A stretch of 64,000 nucleotides of DNA from Streptomyces sp. CC53. GTDB taxonomy: Bacteria; Actinomycetota; Actinomycetes; Streptomycetales; Streptomycetaceae. Each line of letters opens with the position of its first letter. Positions within the stretch are counted from its first letter, which is position 1. Shown piece after piece: positions 1 through 8,556 of the stretch. Location of the stretch: the NCBI RefSeq assembly GCF_001865245.1, contig NZ_MKXB01000157.1, positions 65,740 to 129,739 of the forward strand. Reading direction: 5' to 3'. Made by a program: the position numbers and the translations under genes. The notes under the pieces are model-generated. The model saw nothing but the letters and a program-made list of their open reading frames with translations. It had not been told where the DNA came from and did not search any database.

Positions 1-1049
1 GCCAGGACGCGGACGTCTGCGCGCGGGTCGTCCTCGTAGACGACCAGGTCCGCCGGGGCGCCCTCGTCGAGGCCGGGGCGCCCCAGCCAGGCGCGGGCCC
101 CCCAGCTCGTGGCGGACAGCGCGGCCAGGGGAGGGATGCCCGCGGTGACCAGCTCCCCGACCTCGTCGGCCACCAGCCCGTGGGCCAGCGAACCACCCGC
201 GTCCGTGCCGACGAACACGGGGATCCCCGCGTCGTACGCGGCGCGGACCGTGTCGTACCGGCGGGCGTGGAGCCTGCGCATGTGGTCCGCCCAGCGCGGG
301 AACTTGCCCTCGCCGCCCGCCGCGAGGTGCGGGAACGTGGCGATGTTCACGAGCGTGGGCACGATGGCGACACCCCGCTCCGCGAACAGCGGGATCGTGT
401 CCTCCGTCAGCCCCGTGGCGTGCTCGATGCAGTCGATGCCCGCCTCGACGAGGTCCCGCAGGGAGTCCTCGGCGAAGCAGTGCGCGGTGACCCGGGCGCC
501 CAGCCGGTGCGCCTCCGCGATGGCGGCCTCCACCTCGGCCCGGGGCCAGCAGGCGCTGAGGTCGCCGGCCTCGCGGTCGATCCAGTCACCGACGAGCTTC
601 ACCCAGCCGTCGCCCCGCCGCGCCTCGCGCCCGACGTAGGCGACCAGGTCCGCGGGCTCGATCTCGTGCGCGTAGTTGCGGATGTACCGGCGGGTGCGGG
701 CGATGTGCCGACCCGCGCGGATGATCTTCGGCAGGTCGTCGCGGTCGTCGATCCAGCGGGTGTCCGCCGCCGACCCGGCGTCCCGGATCAGCAGCGTGCC
801 CGCGTCACGGTCGGTGAGGGCCTGCTTCTCGCTGGTCTCGGCGTCGACCGCGCCGTGGGCGTCGAGGCCGACGTGGCAGTGGGCGTCCACCAGCCCGGGC
901 AGGGCCCAGCCGGTCACGGTCCTGACGTCGTCCGCGAGCGCCGGCCGGCTGTAGGTGACCCGGCCGTCGACGACCCACAGCTCGTCCCGTACGTCCTCCG
1001 GGCCGACGAGCACCCGCCCCTTCACATGCAGCACCATGCGATCGCTCAT
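1..1049 (-). CDS. Amidohydrolase family protein (C-terminus beyond window)
   Basis: About 350 residues are visible from an ATG at 1049; the frame runs off the left edge. The metal-site signature DAHCHVG lies near residues 55-61, followed by later histidine motifs (TAHCF, CIEHATG) and GTDAGG, the order expected of a TIM-barrel metal-dependent hydrolase of the imidazolonepropionase-like group. These enzymes hydrolyse C-N bonds in small cyclic amides or peptides; the substrate cannot be told from sequence. No signal peptide is seen, so it is probably cytoplasmic. The LysR gene upstream on the same strand ends about 60 bp away and may or may not be cotranscribed. The family call is firm and the substrate unknown. 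Confidence 0.85.
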   Translation of the reverse strand, partial: MSDRMVLHVKGRVLVGPEDVRDELWVVDGRVTYSRPALADDVRTVTGWALPGLVDAHCHVGLDAHGAVDAETSEKQALTDRDAGTLLIRDAGSAADTRWIDDRDDLPKIIRAGRHIARTRRYIRNYAHEIEPADLVAYVGREARRGDGWVKLVGDWIDREAGDLSACWPRAEVEAAIAEAHRLGARVTAHCFAEDSLRDLVEAGIDCIEHATGLTEDTIPLFAERGVAIVPTLVNIATFPHLAAGGEGKFPRWADHMRRLHARRYDTVRAAYDAGIPVFVGTDAGGSLAHGLVADEVGELVTAGIPPLAALSATSWGARAWLGRPGLDEGAPADLVVYEDDPRADVRVL

Positions 1050-1110
1050 GCCCTGCACTGTACGGCGGCGGCACCGGCCGCAGGGCACCGCGGACCGGAC
1101 ATCCCCGCGC

Positions 1111-2160
1111 TCACGGGGACGCGGCGCCCGCAGCCCGCGGAAGGGGCACGGGCGACCGCGGCGGCACGGGGACCGGCGGCGTTCCCGCGATGGCGGGGGC
1201 GGTACCGGTGAGCGCCTCCAGCAGGGCCTGGAGCGGCGGGGTGAGCGCGCCCGCCCGCACGGCCAGCGAGACCGGCACGCGGGCCGCCGGCAGGGCGCGG
1301 AAGGCGAGCCTGCGGTCCCGCGGCAGTGCGTCGGCGGGGTGGAACACCGTCCACGACGGCTCCCCTGCGCTCGCGACGTCCGCGAGGGTGGCGTCGAGCG
1401 TGGTGAAGGCCGGGCCGGGCGTCCAGTCGGGCACGGCGGCCGCGATCAGGTCGTGCAGCGCCGGGTTCGCCTCCCGGGGGACGAGCCGCAGCGGCAGCCG
1501 TGCCAGCGCGCGGGGGCACGGGTCGCCGCCGTGGGCGGCCAGCGGGTGGTCGGCGGGGAGGGCCACGATCAGCGGCTCCGTCCAGACCGGGTGCAGCGCC
1601 AGGCCGTCCGCGCGCCGCACGAGGCGTACCAGCGAGGCGTCGAAGGTACCGGAGCGCACCGCCGCCAGGCGGGCCTCCTGCGGCGCGCGTTCCAGCCGCA
1701 CGCGGAGCCGCGGCCGGTGGGCGGACAGGGTGCCGAGCGCGCGGTACACCCGGTCGGCGAAGGCGCGGCTGGTGCCCAGCCGCACCAGTCCGTCGGTGCC
1801 GGCGGCGATCCCGGCCGCGGTGCGGCGGACCGCCGCCGCGGCGGCCAGGGCGGCGCGGGCCTCGGGCAGCAGCCCCTCGCCTGCGGCCGTGAGCCGGAGC
1901 GGCCCGCCGCCGTACCGGCCGTCACCCCGGCCGCCGTGCTCGTCGCCGTGCCCACCGTCACACCGGCCACGCTGCCCGCCGCCGTGCTCGTCGCCGGCGG
2001 GCGTGAAGAGCGTGAGGCCCAACTCGCCCTCCAGCGCCTCGATCTGGCTCGCCACCAGGAAGCTGCTCCGGTGCAGCCGCCTGGCCGCCCGCCCGAGCCC
2101 GAGCTCCTCGGCGACGGCGACGAAGTACTCCAACTGACGCAGTTCCACGACCGCAGCCAC
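1111..2160 (-). CDS. LysR-family transcriptional regulator with Gly/His-rich insert
   Basis: 349 residues. The N-terminus (RQLEYFVAVAEELGLGRAARRLH) is a LysR winged helix-turn-helix; residues from about 100 onward form the substrate-binding domain that senses a small effector. LysR proteins bind DNA as tetramers and often control nearby metabolic genes. Normally LF is followed within about ten residues by LTxAG at the start of the linker helix. Here about 28 extra Gly/His/Asp/Arg-rich residues intervene, including two copies of GDEHGG encoded by an 18-bp direct repeat. The target is unknown; the amidohydrolase just downstream is a candidate. The C-terminus is also rich in Pro and Ala. Confidence 0.85.
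   Translation of the reverse strand: MAAVVELRQLEYFVAVAEELGLGRAARRLHRSSFLVASQIEALEGELGLTLFTPAGDEHGGGQRGRCDGGHGDEHGGRGDGRYGGGPLRLTAAGEGLLPEARAALAAAAAVRRTAAGIAAGTDGLVRLGTSRAFADRVYRALGTLSAHRPRLRVRLERAPQEARLAAVRSGTFDASLVRLVRRADGLALHPVWTEPLIVALPADHPLAAHGGDPCPRALARLPLRLVPREANPALHDLIAAAVPDWTPGPAFTTLDATLADVASAGEPSWTVFHPADALPRDRRLAFRALPAARVPVSLAVRAGALTPPLQALLEALTGTAPAIAGTPPVPVPPRSPVPLPRAAGAASP
1931..1996. repeat. 18-bp direct repeat inside the LysR gene
   Basis: CCGCCGTGCTCGTCGCCG occurs identically at 1931-1948 and 1979-1996. The copies are 48 bp apart, a multiple of three, so the frame is kept and each encodes part of GDEHGG. The pattern suggests in-frame expansion of a GC-rich segment. Confidence 0.85.
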
Positions 2161-2427
2161 CCGCCCCTCATTGAGCGTCCTCGATCACACCCCGGTACCG
2201 CACGGGTCAACCTCCGGGCGGTACCGGGTTCTTCCCCATGTGTACGTACGGAGGACCGCTTTCCGCACAACGGCACGCGGAACCGGCTCCCGGCCGGGAG
2301 GGGCGCGCCCCCCGGCGGGGACCTCACCGCCGCCCAGGAGCGGGGACCGGTCGTTCGCAGGGACCGGCCCGCCGGTGGCCGCCCTCACCGCCGCCCGCGA
2401 GCGGGCCCCGACACGGGAGGACCGGGG

Positions 2428-2535
2428 CAGGCCCTGGAGCGGAGACCCGTGGGGCTCGGCGGGCATGGCCATCCGAGCAAGGCCCGGCGAGGGGCGGTGG
2501 CAGGCCCCGGAGCGGAGACCGGTGGGGCTCGGCGG
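2428..2535. repeat. 35-bp imperfect direct repeat
   Basis: Two copies, 2428-2462 and 2501-2535, match at 33 of 35 positions; each begins CAGGCCC and ends GGGGCTCGGCGG. A weaker related segment begins near 2337, and a separate 14-mer CCTCACCGCCGCCC occurs at about 2322 and 2383. No function is evident. Confidence 0.8.
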
Positions 2536-3005
2536 TGCCTCCGGCGCGGGCCTCGGCGCGGAACCCCACGCCCGGTGAACGGCCCGCCCCGGGGCGCGGG
2601 CCGGGCCGCAGCGCCACCGGCACCCGACCGCCCGTGCACCACCCTGCGGGGCCGCGCTCCGGTGCCCGCCGGCCGGAGCGGCAGCCGTAGCGGCAGTGGG
2701 GTGCCCGGCAGCCGCGGTGCGGCAGCCACACCGCAGGAACCACAGCGTCACGGCGGACCGACCGACAGCGCGCAGCGGCACGACGGAGGGTTCGGTGGAA
2801 CCGGGCTCGTCAATCATCGGGGAACGCGGCGGGAAATCGCGGCTGCCGATATTCGGGATCAGCCTCAGAAGCGACTCTTCACGCGAATTCCCCTTCTCAT
2901 TCGCAATCACTACCCCTATGCTTCTGCCCCGCTTCCCTGATCCTAAACGCCAAGATTTCGATACGATTCAGGAAGCAATTCGGTTACTTGTCAAGGGCGT
3001 TACGA

Positions 3006-3027
3006 CTATGTGACCAAGCCCACATAG
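3006..3027. promoter_or_regulatory. Inverted repeat CTATGTG-N8-CACATAG upstream of ectA
   Basis: Perfect 7-bp arms at 3006-3012 and 3021-3027, about 150 bp before ectA in the AT-rich part of the leader, just downstream of a TTGTCA hexamer (about 2993). The symmetry suggests a dimeric regulator site; the protein is unknown. Confidence 0.4.
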
Positions 3028-3177
3028 CACCCCGTTTGCCCGGATTTTCCCACCCATATCGGTCATCCTCTCGTACTTTCGGCGAGGCGTCGCGCCCGCG
3101 TGATAGCACAGGACACGCTGTCACCCAAGACCCCGGCCCCGTGCAATCGAAGAAATTGCTGGGTAAATTCACTATGC

Positions 3178-3720
3178 ATGACCGCCGCACAAGCAGACCT
3201 TGCACGTGCCCATCAGGAAATCCCCGGCATTCTGATCGACAGCCCCCGAGTGGAGGACGGAGCCGCGATCTGGCGCATCGCCCGCGACTCCCGGGTCCTG
3301 GACCTCAACTCCTCCTACAGCTACCTGCTGTGGTGCCGTGACTTCGCCGCCACGTCGCTCGTGGCCCGCGAGTCCCCCGGCGGGGAGCCCGTCGCCTTCG
3401 TGACCGGCTACGTCCGGCCCGACCGCCCCGGCACCCTCGTGGTGTGGCAGGTGGCCGTCGACCACGGCCACCGCGGCCGCGGGCTCGCCGCCGGGCTCCT
3501 GGAGGCCCTGGCCTCCCGGCTGGCCGACCGGGGCGTCCACACCGTGGAGACGACGGTCACCCCGGACAACGTGCCGTCCGACCGCCTCTTCACGGCGTTC
3601 GCCGAGCGGCGCGGGGCGTCGCTGGAGCGCCGGGTCCTCTTCGACGGGGGACTGTTCCCCGAGGGCGCGCACGAGCCCGAGGTCCTCTACCGCATCACGC
3701 CGATCGCTCCCGCGGCCTGA
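3178..3720 (+). CDS. ectA: L-2,4-diaminobutyrate acetyltransferase
   Basis: EctA acetylates L-2,4-diaminobutyrate at the gamma amino group using acetyl-CoA, the second step of ectoine synthesis. The 180-residue protein is a GNAT-fold enzyme with the acetyl-CoA loop HRGRGLAAG at residues 98-106 and the EctA hallmark LDLNSSYSYLLWCRDFAATS at about 41-60. The frame is open upstream from 3100, but the ATG at 3178 (MTAAQADL) gives the usual family N-terminus, so that start is preferred. It is first in ectABCD, with ectB 120 bp downstream. Ectoine is a compatible solute made under osmotic or heat stress. Confidence 0.95.
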   Translation: MTAAQADLARAHQEIPGILIDSPRVEDGAAIWRIARDSRVLDLNSSYSYLLWCRDFAATSLVARESPGGEPVAFVTGYVRPDRPGTLVVWQVAVDHGHRGRGLAAGLLEALASRLADRGVHTVETTVTPDNVPSDRLFTAFAERRGASLERRVLFDGGLFPEGAHEPEVLYRITPIAPAA

Positions 3721-3840
3721 CGTCGCCGCGGCCCGGCGCCGAGACGCCCCGCCCGGGCCCGCCTCCCGGCCGGTCCCCCGCACGGCCCCACGACCGATCC
3801 CCGACCCCCATCCTCTTCTCTCCCTCCTGGAGTGACTGCT

Positions 3841-5109
3841 GTGACCATCACCCCGCCTGCCCTCAGCGTCTTCGAGAGCCTTGAGTCGGAGGTGCGCAGC
3901 TACTGCCGCGGCTGGCCGGCCGTGTTCGACCGCGCGCAGGGCGCACGGCTCACCGACGAGGACGGCGGCAGCTACCTCGACTTCTTCGCCGGCGCAGGAT
4001 CGCTCAACTACGGGCACAACAACCCGGTCCTGAAACGCGCGCTCCTCGACTACCTGGAACGCGACGGCATCACCCACGGCCTGGACATGGCGACCACCGC
4101 GAAGCGGGCGTTCCTGGAGACGTTCCAGAACGTGGTGCTCCGGCCGCGCGACCTGCCGTACAAGGTGATGTTCCCCGGCCCGACGGGCACCAACGCGGTC
4201 GAGGCCGCGCTGAAGCTGGCCCGCAAGGTCAAGGGGCGCGAGTCGATCGTGTCGTTCACCAACGCCTTCCACGGCATGTCGCTGGGCTCCCTCGCCGTGA
4301 CCGGCAACGCCTTCAAGCGGGCGGGCGCCGGCATCCCGCTGGTGCACGGCACGCCGATGCCCTTCGACAACTACCTGGACGGCCAGGTGCCGGACTTCCT
4401 GTGGTTCGAGCGCCTGCTGGAGGACAGCGGCTCGGGTCTGAACCGCCCCGCCGCCGTGATCGTGGAGACGGTGCAGGGCGAGGGCGGCATCAACGTGGCG
4501 CGGCCCGAGTGGCTGCGTGCGCTCGCCGAGCTGTGCCACCGCCGCGACATGCTCCTGATCGTCGACGACATCCAGATGGGCTGCGGCCGCACCGGCGGCT
4601 TCTTCTCCTTCGAGGAGGCGGGCATCCAGCCGGACATCGTGACGCTCTCCAAGTCGATCAGCGGCTACGGGCTGCCGATGTCGCTGTGCCTGTTCAAGCC
4701 GGAGCTCGACGTGTGGGGCCCGGGCGAGCACAACGGCACCTTCCGCGGCAACAACCCGGCCTTCGTCACGGCCACGGCGGCGCTGGACGCCTACTGGGCC
4801 GACGGCGGCATGGAGAAGCAGACCGAGGCCCGCGGCGAGCAGGTCGAGCAGGCCCTGCTGACCATCTGCGACGAGAACTCCGCGCTCGGCGCCCACTACC
4901 GGGGCCGCGGCCTCGTGTGGGGCCTGGAGTTCTCCGACAAGGACCGGGCGACGCGGATCTGCCGGCGCGCCTTCGAGCTGGGGCTGCTGCTGGAGACGTC
5001 CGGTCCGGAGAGCGAGGTCGTGAAGCTGCTCCCGCCGCTGACCGTGACCCCCGACGAGCTGGACGAGGGGCTGCGCACGCTGGCCCGCGCGGTCCACGAG
5101 ACGGCCTGA
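3841..5109 (+). CDS. ectB: Diaminobutyrate-2-oxoglutarate transaminase
   Basis: EctB makes L-2,4-diaminobutyrate from aspartate semialdehyde with glutamate as amino donor, the committed step to ectoine. The 422-residue protein is a class-III PLP aminotransferase: [17 protein letters not shown] near residue 115, the cofactor aspartate in [13 protein letters not shown], and the Schiff-base lysine at about residue 271 in [13 protein letters not shown] at 3832 is in frame, but the GGAG just before it would be too close; the GTG at 3841 has correct spacing and gives the familiar MTITPP start. It lies between ectA and ectC in one operon. Confidence 0.96.
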   Translation: MTITPPALSVFESLESEVRSYCRGWPAVFDRAQGARLTDEDGGSYLDFFAGAGSLNYGHNNPVLKRALLDYLERDGITHGLDMATTAKRAFLETFQNVVLRPRDLPYKVMFPGPTGTNAVEAALKLARKVKGRESIVSFTNAFHGMSLGSLAVTGNAFKRAGAGIPLVHGTPMPFDNYLDGQVPDFLWFERLLEDSGSGLNRPAAVIVETVQGEGGINVARPEWLRALAELCHRRDMLLIVDDIQMGCGRTGGFFSFEEAGIQPDIVTLSKSISGYGLPMSLCLFKPELDVWGPGEHNGTFRGNNPAFVTATAALDAYWADGGMEKQTEARGEQVEQALLTICDENSALGAHYRGRGLVWGLEFSDKDRATRICRRAFELGLLLETSGPESEVVKLLPPLTVTPDELDEGLRTLARAVHETA

Positions 5110-5156
5110 CCCGCCGACCGCACCGGCCGGGTCGACCCAACGGAAAGGACGAACAC

Positions 5157-5555
5157 GTGATCATCCGATCACTGAAGGACATCGAGAACACCGAGCGCCA
5201 CGTGCGGTCGGCGTCCGGCACCTGGGAGAGCAAGCGGATCGTGCTCGCCCGGGAGAAGGTCGGCTTCTCGCTGCACGAGACCGTGCTGTACGCGGGCACC
5301 GAGACCTCCATGTGGTACGCGAACCACGTCGAGGCCGTGCTGTGCGTCGAGGGCGAGGCGGAGCTGACCGACCACGAGACGGGCGAGACGCACTGGATCG
5401 AGCCGGGCACGATGTACCTGCTCGACGGCCACGAGAAGCACACTCTGCGCCCCAAGACCGACTTCCGCTGCGTGTGTGTCTTCAACCCGCCGGTGACGGG
5501 ACGTGAGGACCACGACGAGAACGGTGTGTATCCCCTGCTGACGGAGGAGGACTGA
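5157..5555 (+). CDS. ectC: L-ectoine synthase
   Basis: EctC cyclises N-gamma-acetyl-diaminobutyrate to ectoine by loss of water. The 132-residue length and cupin-type sequence match the family: [10 protein letters not shown] start, [17 protein letters not shown] in the first barrel half, and [15 protein letters not shown] with the conserved histidines in the second. The GTG start follows AAAGGA by about eight bases. The stop overlaps the ribosome binding site of ectD, which begins five bases later, so translation is probably coupled. Cytoplasmic; no unusual features. Confidence 0.97.
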   Translation: MIIRSLKDIENTERHVRSASGTWESKRIVLAREKVGFSLHETVLYAGTETSMWYANHVEAVLCVEGEAELTDHETGETHWIEPGTMYLLDGHEKHTLRPKTDFRCVCVFNPPVTGREDHDENGVYPLLTEED

Positions 5556-5560
5556 GCAAC

Positions 5561-6418
5561 ATGGAGGACCTGTACCCGACGCGCGGCACGACCGAGGTCC
5601 TGACGGCCCGCCGTGACCCGGTGGTCTGGGGTCCACTGGACACCGACCTGGAGTCGTACGAACGGGACGGCTTCCTCGCGATCGAGGACCTGCTGACGGA
5701 CGAGGAGGTCGCGGTCTACCGCGGCGAACTCGACCGGCTGATCGCCGACCCGGCGATCAGGGCGGACGAGCGGTCGATCATCGAGCCGAAGTCGCAGTCC
5801 GTACGGTCCGTGTTCGAGGTGCACCGCATCAGCGACGTCTTCGCCAAGCTGGTGCGGGACGAGCGGGTGGCGGGCATGGCCCGCCGGATCCTCGGCTCCG
5901 AGGTGTACGTCCACCAGTCGCGCATCAACGTGAAGCCGGGCTTCGGCGCCTCGGGCTTCTACTGGCACTCCGACTTCGAGACCTGGCACGCCGAGGACGG
6001 CCTGCCGCGCATGCGGACGGTGTCGGTGTCCATCGCGCTGACGGAGAACCACGACACCAACGGCGGCCTGATGATCATGCCGGGCTCGCACCGGACGTTC
6101 CTGGGCTGCGAGGGCGCGACGCCGAAGGACAACTACAAGAAGTCGCTGCAGATGCAGGACGCGGGCACCCCGTCGGACGAGGCGCTGACGCAGCTCGCCG
6201 ACGCGCACGGCATCCGGCTGTTCACCGGCCGGGCCGGCTCGGCGACGTGGTTCGACTGCAACGCGATGCACGGCTCGGGCGACAACATCACCCCGTACCC
6301 GCGCAGCAACGTCTTCATCGTGTTCAACAGCGTGGAGAACACGGCGGTAGAGCCCTTCGCCGCCCCCGTCCGCCGCCCGGAGTTCATCGGGGCGCGGGAC
6401 TTCACTCCGGTGGACTGA
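5561..6418 (+). CDS. ectD: Ectoine 5-hydroxylase
   Basis: EctD is a non-haem Fe(II)/2-oxoglutarate dioxygenase that converts ectoine to 5-hydroxyectoine, a better protectant against heat and desiccation. The 285-residue protein has the iron triad at H136 and D138 (WHSDFETWH) and H237 (NAMHGSGDN), plus the family segment FYWHSDFETWHAEDG and MPGSHRTF. The length is slightly below the roughly 295-300 residues of many homologues but no core motif is missing. It is the last ect gene, and a perfect 21-bp hairpin follows. Its presence indicates that the organism makes hydroxyectoine as well as ectoine. Confidence 0.96.
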   Translation: MEDLYPTRGTTEVLTARRDPVVWGPLDTDLESYERDGFLAIEDLLTDEEVAVYRGELDRLIADPAIRADERSIIEPKSQSVRSVFEVHRISDVFAKLVRDERVAGMARRILGSEVYVHQSRINVKPGFGASGFYWHSDFETWHAEDGLPRMRTVSVSIALTENHDTNGGLMIMPGSHRTFLGCEGATPKDNYKKSLQMQDAGTPSDEALTQLADAHGIRLFTGRAGSATWFDCNAMHGSGDNITPYPRSNVFIVFNSVENTAVEPFAAPVRRPEFIGARDFTPVD

Positions 6419-6578
6419 CCCCACCCGCCGGGGTCCCGGGGTCGCACCCCGGAACGACACCGCATCGGGACGCGGGACCACGTCGCGTGCGGTGGTGTCC
6501 TCGCGGGCCCGGCGTCCCGCGGTCCGCGCAGCGGGGCGGGGGCGTCCCGCCCGTACGGACGCGTGGTGCGGTCCGGCC

Positions 6579-6625
6579 GGCTGTGCCCGGGGTCCGGGGA
6601 GTCCCCCCGGACCCCGGGCACAGCC
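6579..6625. terminator. Bidirectional terminator between ectD and the PLP-fold gene
   Basis: A perfect 21-bp stem (6579-6599 with 6605-6625) and a 5-base loop sit between two convergent genes. There is no U-tract, which is common for Streptomyces terminators. It can serve both strands. Confidence 0.85.
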
Positions 6626-6654
6626 GTGTCGTGTGCCGGGGCGGGCGCCCTGGT

Positions 6655-7707
6655 TCAGCCGGCCAGCACCGCCAGGGCCCGCTCCACGTCCGCGTCCCCG
6701 TTGTAGAGGTGGAACGCGGCCCGCAGGTTCCCGTCGCGGGCGGCGGTGAGGATCCCGGCCGCCGCCAGCTCCGGTTGGCGTGCCCCGAGCCCCGGCACGG
6801 CGACGATCGCGGAGTCGCCGGCGACGGGCTCGTACCCGAGCCCGGCCAGTCCGCTGCGGAAGCGGGCGGCGAGGACGGTGGCGTGGGCGTTGACGGTGTC
6901 GATCCCGATCTCGTCGAGCAGCGTCAGCGACTGCTCCGCCCCGTGGTACGCGTGGAAGACGGGGCCCTCGTCGAACCGCCGCGCCCCGGCGGCGAAGCGC
7001 TGCACCGGGCCGTAGCAGTCGTACGGCTCCTCGCCCGCGAACCAGCCGGCGTGCAGGGGGACCAGGGGCTCCTGGGCCTCTTCGGTCACCGTGAGGAAGA
7101 CCGCGCCGCGCGGGCACAGCAGGAACTTGTAGGCGCCGGTGACCGTGTAGTCGTACGCCCCGGCGTCCAGCGGCAGCCAGCCCGCCGACTGGGTGGCGTC
7201 GAGCAGGGTGCGGGCGCCGTGTGCGGCGGCGGCCTGCCGGACGGCGGCCAGGTCGGCGACCCTGCCGTCGGCGGACTGCACGGCGGAGAAGGCGACGAGT
7301 GCCGTGCCGGGCCGGACCGCGTCGGCCAGCGCGTCGAGCGGAGCCGACCGGGTCTTCAGGTCGCCGCGCACCGTGAAGGGGCTGATGAGGGAGCTGAAGT
7401 CGCCTTCCGGATACAGCACTTCGGCGCCCGCCGGCAGTGACGCGGCGATGAGTGCCACGTGGGCGCTCACGGTGGCGCCGAGGGCGACCCGGTCCGGTCC
7501 GACGCCCGCGAGCCGGGCGAAGAGCGCGCGGGCGGCCTCGATCGAGGCGTGGCTGCCGAGCCCGTCCGGCCGCCCCGCGGCGTTCTGGTCGGCGAGGGCC
7601 TTCACCGCCTCGACGGTACGGCGCGGGAGCAGTCCGCAGCCGGCGGTGTTCAGGTACGTGTGCGGTGACGCGAACTCCGCGCCGCCGAGGGGGGTCAAGG
7701 CATCCAT
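6655..7707 (-). CDS. Class V-fold PLP-dependent aminotransferase/lyase
   Basis: 350 residues with the aminotransferase class V layout. HTYLNTAGCGLLPRRT is the N-terminal substrate loop, TLLDATQSAGWLPLD carries the aspartate that contacts the pyridine nitrogen, and the lysine in TVTGAYKFLLCPRG is the probable PLP Schiff-base residue. Such proteins act as cysteine desulfurases, kynureninase-like enzymes or isopenicillin-N-epimerase-like enzymes; nothing here separates these. It has no catalytic-cysteine loop like that of SufS at 27.3-28.6 kb, so desulfurase activity is unlikely. It lies convergent to ectD with a shared hairpin and is probably monocistronic. Cytoplasmic. Confidence 0.85.
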   Translation of the reverse strand: MDALTPLGGAEFASPHTYLNTAGCGLLPRRTVEAVKALADQNAAGRPDGLGSHASIEAARALFARLAGVGPDRVALGATVSAHVALIAASLPAGAEVLYPEGDFSSLISPFTVRGDLKTRSAPLDALADAVRPGTALVAFSAVQSADGRVADLAAVRQAAAAHGARTLLDATQSAGWLPLDAGAYDYTVTGAYKFLLCPRGAVFLTVTEEAQEPLVPLHAGWFAGEEPYDCYGPVQRFAAGARRFDEGPVFHAYHGAEQSLTLLDEIGIDTVNAHATVLAARFRSGLAGLGYEPVAGDSAIVAVPGLGARQPELAAAGILTAARDGNLRAAFHLYNGDADVERALAVLAG

Positions 7708-7945
7708 ACGGACACCTTGCAGTGAACCCGAACCCTCGTCAATTGCGCCACTTCAAGCGTTTCACCCAAGGATGACTTATGGATCCGGGGTGGCTCGTGC
7801 CTCCGCCGGAAGCGCCGTCGCGCGTACCGCGGCTCTCACCGGCGCCTGCCCGCACGGGGGGCCGCTCTCGCCCTCGGGCCTCCCCCGGTTCCACTCCCTC
7901 GATCCTCCCCGAGCCCGTCGGCACCCCAGGCGCCGCGCGGGCGGT

Positions 7946-8260
7946 TCACCGGCTGATGAAGAGGACCGATCGGAAGTGGGTCGGCGCCTGATGGGCGGGG
8001 TCCAGGAACTCCACCACCTCCTCGGCGCGACAGTCCGTCCCCCTGTGCAGAACGGCGACCCTGTCGGTGTGGTTGGTCGGCTCGTTCGCCGTACCGGGCG
8101 TGTTGTAGCAGCGGCCGTCCTGAGGAGCGTTCAGCACATGGCCGTATCCGGCGACCCGGTAGACGAAGGTCCCTTGGACGGCCTGAGCGGAAGACGGGAG
8201 TCCGGCGCAGAGCGTGGCCGTACACACCGCGGTGACCAGCATCCTTCCGAAGTTCTTCAT
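7946..8260 (-). CDS. Small secreted protein of unknown function
   Basis: 104 residues starting MKNFGRMLVTAVCTATL, a typical Sec signal peptide with likely cleavage after SSAQA near residue 27. The mature part of about 77 residues has two cysteines (GRCYN and TDCRAE) that could form a disulfide, and several aromatic residues. No domain was recognised. It is alone on its strand between the PLP-fold gene and the broken aldehyde dehydrogenase, with more than 200 bp on either side. The signal peptide and length support a real gene; the role is unknown. Confidence 0.7.
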   Translation of the reverse strand: MKNFGRMLVTAVCTATLCAGLPSSAQAVQGTFVYRVAGYGHVLNAPQDGRCYNTPGTANEPTNHTDRVAVLHRGTDCRAEEVVEFLDPAHQAPTHFRSVLFISR

Positions 8261-8556
8261 GAACTCGCCCCTGTCGTCGACGTTTGCGCGGAAAGGCCGG
8301 GTCAGTATCGCCGCTCGGATGCGGCAGCGCAGGGGACGTCACTCTTACGGCGACGGAGGAAACGATCCTCTCTCATCCCCCGGGATGATCCTGGCCCCTG
8401 GAAGGCCCCGTGAGGTCTCCGGCGGCCGCCCTGTCCGCACATGGCCTCCCGAGGCCCACCCGGGTCTGCCCGGAACAGAGGGCAAAGGCACTCCGAAGGA
8501 CCGTTCGACACCCGTGAGGGGGCGCCCCGGCGGCCCCGCCGGCGGCGCCGCCCGCC

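Larger units (their letters stand above)
2161..3177. other. 1-kb gene-free region upstream of ectA
   Basis: No open frame here has convincing protein features. The left part (about 2300-2700) is extremely GC-rich with degenerate repeats; the right part (about 2850-3180) is unusually AT-rich for this genome, as often seen around promoters. It presumably holds the divergent promoters of the LysR gene and of ectABCD. Confidence 0.6.

Noticed and set aside
2185..2910. Possible 241-residue minus-strand gene before ectA
   Set aside because: The translation is Arg/Pro/Ala-rich over repeats, and no domain, signal peptide or ribosome site supports it.
955..2940. 661-codon plus-strand open frame
   Set aside because: It is antisense to the LysR gene and reads through GC-rich intergenic repeats; the translation is low-complexity.
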